From Alphaproteobacteria bacterium (GTDB lineage: Bacteria; Pseudomonadota; Alphaproteobacteria; RF32; CAG-239): DNA of 7,632 nucleotides. The notes below the pieces were generated by a model. That model worked only from the letters and a program-made list of their open reading frames with translations. It was not told where the DNA came from and made no database searches. A program made the translations under genes and the position numbers. Positions within the stretch are counted from its first letter, which is position 1. Every line of letters starts with the position of its first letter. The stretch lies in NCBI GenBank assembly GCA_017963715.1, contig JAGCTK010000088.1:1-7632 (forward strand), given 5' to 3'. Of the stretch, positions 1 to 5,360 are shown in pieces.

Positions 1-61
1 AGCCCGAGGATGACAATATAAAAAAAGAGCCCGGGGATGACAGAAAAAAGCCAAAGAATGA
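1..61. repeat. Short GC-rich intergenic repeat, two good copies and one degenerate copy
   Basis: The 15-mer AGCCCGAGGATGACA (1-15) recurs as AGCCCGGGGATGACA (28-42), with one mismatch and a 27-nt offset. A degenerate third copy, AGCCAAAGAATGA, lies at 49-61. The copies are separated by A-rich linkers. Read on the minus strand the unit is TGTCATCCCCGGGCT. From memory, this resembles the GTCATCC..GGGCT half of dispersed palindromic intergenic repeats common in alphaproteobacterial genomes; only half-sites are seen here, so no strong hairpin forms. The array begins at the window edge and may continue outside. It lies just downstream of the PAS gene's stop codon. Confidence 0.55.
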
Positions 62-91
62 TGATAATATGTGTTTGAGAAAGAAAAATGT

Positions 92-1717
92 TTAGCGTTT
101 TTCGTTATATGAAACAAAAATCGATTCATCGGCCAAAATAACGGGTTTGACCTCTATGATTTTGGCGTCATCGCACTCCAATTGGAAAGGCGCGCAAATT
201 TCAAAAATATGTTTGGACATGTGTTGTTTTAAGTTGTTCCAATGTTCAACTTTTTCAAAACAGGGGTGTTGCATGTCAAAAACTTCGGTCGCAGTCGGCA
301 AGTTTTGAAGTTGCTCCTCTTTAGCGTTAAAAAGCCTGCAATACGCATCATTAAAGGCTTTTAATCTGCCATCGGGATAAAAAATCAAAACGGCCTCACT
401 CAAAGCATCCAAAATATTTTTTTGCACACTCATCAATTCGGCAATCATACGCTCGGCGGCCAGTTTGTCGGACACATCCTCATAGGCAAAAATCAACCCG
501 TTCGGATGTTGTGCAACCAAACGACGAATGGTGCGACCGTCAGGCAAGTGTAACAGGTTTTCTTTGGGTTCAATCAGCGTGCCGAAAAGTTGTTCTTCCT
601 GTGCCTTATAGGCCTTAAAATCGCTGACTTCCGGCAACATTCTTTTGGCTCTGAGCGTGTTCAAAAATGAAGCGTATGTCATTTTGGCATCAAGAGCGGC
701 CGCTTCAAGATGCCACATATCTCGAAACGCGGGGTTATACAAGATAAGGTGCGCGTGATTGTCAAAAATCGCAAAAGCACTGCCGAGCGATGACAAAACT
801 TCCAAATGCGCGTTTTGGTGCGTCTTAAAATCGCGCCGTATCGTATCAAGCGTCGTGACATCGGCCAAATAACCGACGGTGCCGATTTTATCCAACTCGT
901 CGGCATTATGAAACGGGGTTTCGTGCAATTCGAAATATCGGATTTGACCTTGACTGATCAGTTGAAAATTTTGCACTTGAGGCCGGTTTGTTTGAAGCGC
1001 GAGTTGTGCCAAATCACGCGCGGTTTTTGAAAACGCTTTATCGGCTTCTTTGTCGGACAAGAACAAGGTTTGAAACTGTTTGTTGTAAGCGGCCAAATCC
1101 AATTTTTCATCTCGGATGTAACACGGGATTTGAATGTGATCAAACAGGTCTTGTAAGGTTTTGATATTTGCGTCTTGCGCATTGATTTTGTCTTGCAATT
1201 CTTCGATTTTGATTTGTTCGGCACTTAAATCGCGAAACCACAGCATATCGCTGTATAAACTGCCGTCGGGCCCGTTGATGCGATTGGAAAAAATGCGAAT
1301 TTTCTTTTTTAAATTTTTAACTTGGAAGGTGCTTTCAAAAGTAATGCCGTCCGATTGCATTAAGGCCAAATATTTTTTGAGTTTGCGGGCGTCTTCCTTG
1401 TAAAAAACGTCTAACACATCTTCAAACGTGGCGTTTTTGCCCTGTTTTAAGTCAAGCATAACGGCCAATCTTGACGAGCATTTTTCGCGCACGCTCTTTT
1501 GCGGCGTTTGGATTTGATCATCGGGATAAATAAAAGCAAAGTACCCGTCTTTTGAGGCAAAAATCGTTTCGGCATAACGTTGCTTGTCGCGATTGAGAAA
1601 ATAGTTTTTTTGCTTGAGGCGCAAAATTTTGAAACGAAAATCAACAAGTATCGCAAGCGTGACTGCAAGCAATACCGTGCCGACATATAAAAGATTGATG
1701 AGTGTATCCGTATCCAT
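92..1717 (-). CDS. Membrane-anchored multi-PAS sensor-like protein without kinase domain (DivL-like family)
   Basis: This 541-residue protein has one N-terminal membrane helix (about residues 6-27) and a basic stretch, followed by four PAS-like regions: about 48-165 (weak), 190-288, 305-415 and 430-538. A probable coiled coil at 165-192 joins the first two. The third and fourth regions carry signatures I recognise from an alphaproteobacterial PAS histidine-kinase family that includes the cell-cycle pseudokinase DivL: AIFDNHAHLILYNPAFRDMW, HLPDGRTIRRLVAQ, FAYEDVSDKLA and AVLIFYPDGRLKAFNDAY. Those relatives continue into HisKA and HATPase domains. This one stops at IFVSYNEKR, the last strand of PAS4, with TAA at 92-94. 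No H-box, N-box or G-box is present, so it cannot autophosphorylate. It may sense a ligand or redox state and act through protein contacts (inference). The start ATG (1715-1717) has no clear Shine-Dalgarno sequence but precedes the membrane helix directly. The gene is divergent from tsaB. Orthology to DivL itself is uncertain. Confidence 0.72.
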   Translation of the reverse strand: MDTDTLINLLYVGTVLLAVTLAILVDFRFKILRLKQKNYFLNRDKQRYAETIFASKDGYFAFIYPDDQIQTPQKSVREKCSSRLAVMLDLKQGKNATFEDVLDVFYKEDARKLKKYLALMQSDGITFESTFQVKNLKKKIRIFSNRINGPDGSLYSDMLWFRDLSAEQIKIEELQDKINAQDANIKTLQDLFDHIQIPCYIRDEKLDLAAYNKQFQTLFLSDKEADKAFSKTARDLAQLALQTNRPQVQNFQLISQGQIRYFELHETPFHNADELDKIGTVGYLADVTTLDTIRRDFKTHQNAHLEVLSSLGSAFAIFDNHAHLILYNPAFRDMWHLEAAALDAKMTYASFLNTLRAKRMLPEVSDFKAYKAQEEQLFGTLIEPKENLLHLPDGRTIRRLVAQHPNGLIFAYEDVSDKLAAERMIAELMSVQKNILDALSEAVLIFYPDGRLKAFNDAYCRLFNAKEEQLQNLPTATEVFDMQHPCFEKVEHWNNLKQHMSKHIFEICAPFQLECDDAKIIEVKPVILADESIFVSYNEKR

Positions 1718-1744
1718 ATCGCGTCGATTTTTAAAAAATAATCA

Positions 1745-1773
1745 TTGTTTACGGCGAAATTTTATCGTATAAA
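1745..1773 (+). promoter_or_regulatory. Candidate sigma70-type promoter for tsaB
   Basis: TTGTTT (1745-1750) and TATAAA (1768-1773) are separated by exactly 17 nt. Transcription would start near 1780, leaving a leader of about 36 nt before the tsaB ATG. The -10 overlaps, on the opposite strand, the spacer of a candidate promoter for the PAS gene. This is sequence inspection only. Confidence 0.45.
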
Positions 1774-1787
1774 AACGGACAGGTAAA
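1759..1787 (-). promoter_or_regulatory. Candidate promoter for the PAS-domain gene
   Basis: Read on the minus strand, TTTACC (1782-1787) and TAAAAT (1759-1764) are separated by 17 nt. Both boxes are imperfect. The element faces the tsaB promoter and overlaps it, so polymerase could probably occupy only one of the two at a time (inference). The leader to the ATG at 1717 would be about 35 nt. Confidence 0.33.
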
Positions 1788-1815
1788 TATCTTTTTTGAG
1801 ATTCGGTGAATAACA

Positions 1816-2472
1816 ATGAAAACGCTTGCCTTTGATACCACAACCGGTTTTTGTTCGGTGATGCTGACCGACAATCAAAACGTTCGCGACGTATTTTGTG
1901 AACCTTTAGTGTTCGGTCAAAGCGAACTTTTGATGGTAAAAATTAAAGAAATGTTGGATGCGGCCTGTTGGCATGTCAGAGATTTGGATTTGGTCGCAGT
2001 CTGCACCGGCCCGGGCTCATATACGGGGTTGCGCTCAAGTATTGCAGTGGCGCGTTCGTTCGGTTTGGCCTCTCCAAAGACAACGATTGCGGGCGTCAAT
2101 GCTTTTGACGTGTATGCTAAGGGTTCGCCGGCTGATAAAAGAGCCGATTTGAACGCGGTGATTGTTGAAACAAAGCGCGAAGACTTTTATGTCGCCTATT
2201 ATAATAAAGATTTGAAAGTTTTAGAAAAGGGTAAAACAGCGTTTGCGCAAGATATCATCCTTGATATCGGCAATAAAAGGGTGAGCCTGTGCGGTGACGG
2301 TGTGTCGCGGTTTTTATCACTTACAAACGGGCTTAATACAGAACACGCCGTTTGTGATGAAAAACCATCTGTCGAAACACTTGGAAGCATTGCGGGCGAA
2401 AGATTTGCGGCCGGTTCGGTCGATTTTCCGCATCCGGTATATTTAAAGTCGGCAGATATCTGTGTAAAATAA
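1816..2472 (+). CDS. tsaB: tRNA threonylcarbamoyladenosine biosynthesis protein TsaB
   Basis: TsaB is the inactive ASKHA-fold partner of TsaD. Together with TsaE they transfer threonylcarbamoyl from the TsaC product to A37 of ANN-decoding tRNAs, in the cytoplasm. The 218-residue protein has the family's N-terminal strand MKTLAFDTTTGFCSVML (1-17), the diagnostic CTGPGSYTGLRSSIAVAR (63-80) and the C-terminal PVYLKSADI (207-215). Length is usual for the family. The conserved His-Ser/Ala-Glu before the first long helix reads GQSELL (34-39) here. The ATG at 1816 starts directly at the first ASKHA strand; the Shine-Dalgarno is weak. In many bacteria rimI follows tsaB, but here ihfB follows after 78 nt, with no convincing terminator between them. 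The upstream neighbour is divergent. Confidence 0.93.
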   Translation: MKTLAFDTTTGFCSVMLTDNQNVRDVFCEPLVFGQSELLMVKIKEMLDAACWHVRDLDLVAVCTGPGSYTGLRSSIAVARSFGLASPKTTIAGVNAFDVYAKGSPADKRADLNAVIVETKREDFYVAYYNKDLKVLEKGKTAFAQDIILDIGNKRVSLCGDGVSRFLSLTNGLNTEHAVCDEKPSVETLGSIAGERFAAGSVDFPHPVYLKSADICVK

Positions 2473-2550
2473 AAAAAAGACTGGAAATTTATATCAGATG
2501 ACTGTATTTAAAAAGAAAAGCAACAATATCAAATAATAAGAGGTTGAAAC

Positions 2551-2835
2551 GTGAAAAAATCAGAGTTAGTTTCTAAAATTGCAGGGCAAAATCCGCATTT
2601 GACACTCAAAGAAGTCGATAAAATCGTGACGGTGGTGTTTGATGAAATCATTCATGCTTTGGCGGCTAAAAATCGCGTTGAATTTCGCGGATTCGGCACG
2701 TTTTCGGTGCGCTCGCGTGGGCCGCGCATTGCCAAAAATCCGAAGACCGGTAAAAAGGTGGAAATCGGGGTGCGCCATATTGTGCATTTCAAAACAGGCA
2801 GAGGCTTGCTCGGCCAACTCAATGCCAAAAAATAA
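2551..2835 (+). CDS. ihfB: Integration host factor beta subunit
   Basis: This is a 94-residue DNA-bending protein of the HU/IHF family, expected to pair with IHF alpha (not in this window) and to bend DNA sharply at specific sites. The opening MKKSELVSKIAGQNPHLTLKEV matches IHF-beta rather than HU. RGFGTFSVRSRGPRIAKNPKTG (46-67) gives the conserved RGFG turn and the DNA-intercalating arm with its Pro (64). The C-terminus HIVHFKTGRGLLGQLN matches the family's HFKxGxxLxxxxN pattern. The GTG start at 2551 is fixed by AAGAGG (2538-2543), 7 nt upstream. The gene heads a tight cluster with lapA (18-nt gap) and accD, an order known from many alphaproteobacteria. No convincing promoter was found in the 78-nt gap upstream, so read-through from tsaB is possible. 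Confidence 0.9.
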   Translation: MKKSELVSKIAGQNPHLTLKEVDKIVTVVFDEIIHALAAKNRVEFRGFGTFSVRSRGPRIAKNPKTGKKVEIGVRHIVHFKTGRGLLGQLNAKK

Positions 2836-2853
2836 AAACTTGGAGAAATTGAT

Positions 2854-3261
2854 ATGAAGTTTATTCGCAGTCTGATAGAAATTCCGTTGTTTGTCGTGGT
2901 GCTTGTGATGGCTGTCATCAATGACGGTTTTACAACGTTTATCTTAAAGCCGTTGCATATCAATGTGACGATTTCAATCAGTGTGTTGATTTTGGTGCTG
3001 TTTTTTGTGGGCTATTTTATCGGAAGACTTGACGGATATGTAGCCAATGCACCGTTGCGTGCGATGTTGCGTGCGCATAAAAAAGCCAATAAGGTGTTAA
3101 ACAAAGAGCACGACAAACTCAATAAAGAGCATGATAAATTGCATGCCGATTATTCGTCATTGCAACATGATTTGACACAACTCAAAGAGCAAACTGCCGC
3201 CGAAACTAAGGCGCAAATGTGGGCAAAGTTTTTAAGTCTGTTTAAGTTTAAGAAAAATTAA
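2854..3261 (+). CDS. LapA-domain (DUF1049) inner-membrane protein
   Basis: This 135-residue protein has two membrane helices (about 8-30 and 38-58), then a conserved LapA-type segment with APLRAMLRAHKKANKVL (66-82), then a charged coiled coil to about residue 115. Related LapA/LapB proteins in E. coli help control lipopolysaccharide assembly; that role is not shown here. The coil contains a perfect heptad duplication, NKEHDKL-NKEHDKL (83-96), encoded by a 2 x 21-bp tandem repeat, so its length may vary between strains. GGAG (2842-2845) lies 8 nt before the ATG. The gene sits between ihfB and accD with gaps of 18 and 22 nt, the usual place of this family in alphaproteobacteria. Confidence 0.8.
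   Translation: MKFIRSLIEIPLFVVVLVMAVINDGFTTFILKPLHINVTISISVLILVLFFVGYFIGRLDGYVANAPLRAMLRAHKKANKVLNKEHDKLNKEHDKLHADYSSLQHDLTQLKEQTAAETKAQMWAKFLSLFKFKKN
3100..3141 (+). repeat. In-frame tandem duplication, 2 x 21 bp
   Basis: Positions 3100-3120 and 3121-3141 encode the same seven residues, NKEHDKL. They differ mostly by C/T at third codon positions (AAC/AAT, CAC/CAT, GAC/GAT, CTC/TTG). The duplication is therefore old enough to have collected silent changes while the heptad was kept. It extends the coiled coil of the LapA-like protein by two turns. Confidence 0.8.
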
Positions 3262-3283
3262 ACACGATTGAAAGTGTTGAATA

Positions 3284-4173
3284 ATGAACTGGTTTATCAA
3301 TATCGTTCGCCCGAAAATTCAAAAGACGACGCCGAAAGAGATTGCAAACAATATGTGGCTTAAATGCCCGAATTGCAATCAGATGTTGTTTTCAAAAGAA
3401 TTAAAAAATCGCTTTATGTCTGCACCTCATGCGGACACCATTTGAGACTGTATGTCGATAAGCGGCTGAAAATGCTGTTTGATAATGAAGAATTTACTTT
3501 AATTGATTTGCCGGTTTTAGTTGATGATCCTTTAAAATTTAAGGATTCGCAGAAGTATGTTGACCGCTTAAAAAGCAATCGTAAATCAACCGAAAATCAA
3601 GACGCCTTAAAAGTGGCTGTCGGGTTGATCGGCGGCGTGGAATGCGTGGTGGCGGTGATGGACTTTTCGTTTATGGGCGGTTCGATGGGGACGGTTGTCG
3701 GTGAAGGCATTGTCAAAGCTGCCGAATTGGCTTTGAAGAAAAAAATTCCGTTTATCACCGTGGCATCATCGGGCGGTGCGCGCATGCAGGAGGGCATTTT
3801 GTCTTTGATGCAGATGGCACGCACGGTGGCGGCCGTTAATATGCTTAAAGAAAAGGGCATTCCGTTTATTTCAATCTTGGCCGATCCGACGACGGGCGGC
3901 GTATCGGCTTCGTTTGCGATGCTCGGTGATGTTAATATTGCCGAGACGGGCAGTTTAATCGGTTTTGCCGGCCAGCGCGTGATTGAGCAGACCATTCGCG
4001 AAAAATTGCCTGAAAACTTTCAGCGTGCGGAATATTTAAAAGAGCACGGTATGGTTGATATCGTGGTTGACAGACCGAATTTGAAAGATGAATTGGTCAA
4101 AATCTTGAAGATTTTAACAAACAAAAACAAAGTTCCGGCCGAAAATGCGGCTCAGTTATCAGACGTTGAATAA
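3284..4173 (+). CDS. accD: Acetyl-CoA carboxylase carboxyltransferase beta subunit, split by a -1 frameshift
   Basis: AccD pairs with AccA to move carboxyl from carboxybiotin to acetyl-CoA, making malonyl-CoA for fatty acid synthesis. The authentic start is ATG 3284: MNWFINIVRPKIQK is a typical AccD opening, 22 nt after lapA. That frame gives Cys28 and Cys31 of the zinc ribbon but ends at TGA 3443-3445 (53 residues). The -1 frame supplies the second pair, VCTSCGHH, and the full carboxyltransferase domain: MGGSMGTVVG, SSGGARMQEG, GGVSASFAMLGD and LIGFAGQRVIEQTIREKLP, ending at TAA 4171-4173. A -1 shift at A6 (3403-3408) gives about 296 residues with cysteines at 28, 31, 47 and 50; E. coli AccD has 27, 30, 46 and 49, so spacing is restored exactly. 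The ATG at 3364, just after an in-frame TAA (3361-3363), has no ribosome site and would lose half the zinc ribbon. Programmed or slippage frameshift, real mutation and sequencing error all remain possible. The 3' end overlaps ychF. Confidence 0.9.
3403..3437 (+). promoter_or_regulatory. Candidate -1 frameshift site: slippery A-run plus hairpin in accD
   Basis: In the start frame the codons read TTA AAA AAT, giving the heptamer A_AAA_AAT (3403-3409), which fits the X_XXY_YYZ slippery pattern. Seven nt downstream, 3417-3424 (TGTCTGCA) can pair with 3430-3437 (TGCGGACA): eight pairs, one of them G-T, around a 5-nt loop CCTCA. Spacer length and stem position suit -1 recoding. Two caveats apply. 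The stem coincides with the codons of the conserved VCxxCGH motif, so the pairing may be accidental. In E. coli AAG-ended heptamers slip much better than AAT-ended ones. No strong Shine-Dalgarno-like stimulator is seen just upstream. Confidence 0.45.
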
Positions 4174-5268
4174 AAATGTCATGATGTCGCCGTCACGGAC
4201 AACGTAATCTTTGCCTTCAGACCGGATTTTGCCGGCTTCTTTGCAAGCCTGTTCACCGCCTAATGTGATGTAATCCTCATAAGATATTGTTTCGGCTCGA
4301 ATAAAGCCGCGCTCAAAGTCGGAGTGAATAATACCGGCACACTCAGGCGCTTTTGAGCCTTTCAAAAATGTCCAAGCGCGCACTTCTTTGGGCCCGGCGG
4401 TAAAATATGTTTGCAAGCCGAGCAGTTCATACCCTGCTTTGATGATTTTAGAAAGGCCCGTTTCGTTTAAGCCCAAACTTTGCAAAAACTCTTGCTTTTC
4501 GGCGGGATCATCGAGTTGAGCCACTTCAGATTCAATCTCGGCCGAAATAATAACGGCTTTGGCATTTTCTTTGGCGGCCTTTTCAAAAACAACCTCTGAA
4601 AAGCGATTGCCCGTTGCGGCCGAATTTTCATCTACGTTGCAGACGTATAAAACGGGTTTTGATGTTAAAAGTTGAAGCATTTTATACTGTTTATATTCAT
4701 CTTTTTGCGCTTCATCGGGTGCGGCAACGCGTGCCGGTTTGCCCTGTTTTAAGGCATTTAAGACGGGCTCAATAACGGCTTGCTGCAATTTGGCTTCTTT
4801 ATCGCCGCCGCGGGCTTTTTTGACGATTTGATCGATTCTTTTTTCAAGCGATTCCAAATCGGCCAGCATCAATTCGGTCTCGACGATTTCGGCATCACGC
4901 AACGGGTCAATCGAGCCTTCGACGTGAGTGATGTTGTCATCTTCAAAGCAGCGCAAGACATGGATAATGGCATCTGTTTGGCGAATATTGGCCAAAAACT
5001 GATTGCCGAGGCCTTCACCCTTGGAGGCACCTTTGACAAGGCCCGCAATATCGACAAATTCAAGTTGTGTCGGCACAATGCTTTTGGGGTTGACGAGCGC
5101 AACCAATTTATCCAAGCGCTCATCCGGCACAGCGACACGGCCGGTATTCGGCTCAATCGTGCAGAACGGAAAATTGGCTGCCTGTGCGGAAATTGTGGCT
5201 GTTAAAGCATTAAAAAGAGTCGATTTGCCGACATTAGGCAACCCGACAATACCGCAATTAAAACCCAT
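4159..5268 (-). CDS. ychF: Ribosome-binding ATPase YchF (OLA1/Obg family)
   Basis: YchF is a universal P-loop ATPase that binds the 70S ribosome and is linked to stress and redox responses. The 369-residue protein is close to the E. coli length (363). It has the P-loop GLPNVGKST (9-17), the switch region FPFCTIEPNTGRV (33-45), G3 with DIAGLVKGASKGEGLGNQFL (73-92) and, in place of the GTPase NKxD, NVDE (211-214), which explains the family's ATP preference. A helical insertion spans about 130-200 and the C-terminal TGS domain about 286-369 (GPKEVRAWTF, GFIRAETISYEDY, VRDGDIMTFLFNV). The ATG at 5266-5268 has AAGGA (5276-5280) 7 nt upstream. The last 15 bp overlap the end of accD on the opposite strand. 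The upstream lipoprotein gene is co-directional, but ychF seems to have its own promoter. Confidence 0.96.
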   Translation of the reverse strand: MGFNCGIVGLPNVGKSTLFNALTATISAQAANFPFCTIEPNTGRVAVPDERLDKLVALVNPKSIVPTQLEFVDIAGLVKGASKGEGLGNQFLANIRQTDAIIHVLRCFEDDNITHVEGSIDPLRDAEIVETELMLADLESLEKRIDQIVKKARGGDKEAKLQQAVIEPVLNALKQGKPARVAAPDEAQKDEYKQYKMLQLLTSKPVLYVCNVDENSAATGNRFSEVVFEKAAKENAKAVIISAEIESEVAQLDDPAEKQEFLQSLGLNETGLSKIIKAGYELLGLQTYFTAGPKEVRAWTFLKGSKAPECAGIIHSDFERGFIRAETISYEDYITLGGEQACKEAGKIRSEGKDYVVRDGDIMTFLFNV

Positions 5269-5303
5269 GTTGTTGTCCTTTATTAAAAAAATGTGTTGGT
5301 GCT

Positions 5304-5332
5304 GTTATAGCCAAAGTCTTTTGAAATTGCAA
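5304..5332 (-). promoter_or_regulatory. Candidate sigma70-type promoter for ychF
   Basis: On the minus strand, TTGCAA (5327-5332) and TATAAC (5304-5309) are separated by 17 nt. The -10 matches consensus at five of six positions. Transcription would start near 5297, leaving a leader of about 30 nt that contains the ychF ribosome site. It lies in the 92-nt gap after the lipoprotein gene. Confidence 0.5.
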
Positions 5333-5360
5333 CAAAAATTATGGCGGTCGCCGGTCAATT

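Noticed and set aside
27..55. CCCGGG palindrome followed, on the minus strand, by a T-run, as a terminator of the PAS gene
   Set aside because: The six-base palindrome has no loop and the flanks do not pair, so no stable stem forms; it is better explained as a repeat half-site.
2551..2835. HU rather than IHF beta
   Set aside because: The KSELVSKIA opening, the RGFGTFSVRSRGPR region and the place ahead of lapA and accD fit IHF beta; HU proteins have a different N-terminus.
3100..3141. Possible CRISPR or other interspersed repeat array
   Set aside because: There are only two directly adjacent units, inside a coding sequence, with no spacers.
3364..4173. Reading accD as a simple 269-residue gene starting at ATG 3364
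   Set aside because: There is no ribosome site, a stop codon lies directly before it, half of the zinc ribbon would be missing, and clear AccD N-terminal sequence with the first Cys pair exists upstream in another frame.
4780..5205. Long open frames antisense to ychF, and similar frames opposite the other genes
   Set aside because: They are shadows of well-supported genes, with no ribosome sites or recognisable motifs.
5336..5358. GC-rich GGCG/CGCC stretch with a nearby T-run as a terminator after the lipoprotein gene
   Set aside because: Only 3-4 bp can pair around a very small loop, too weak to call.
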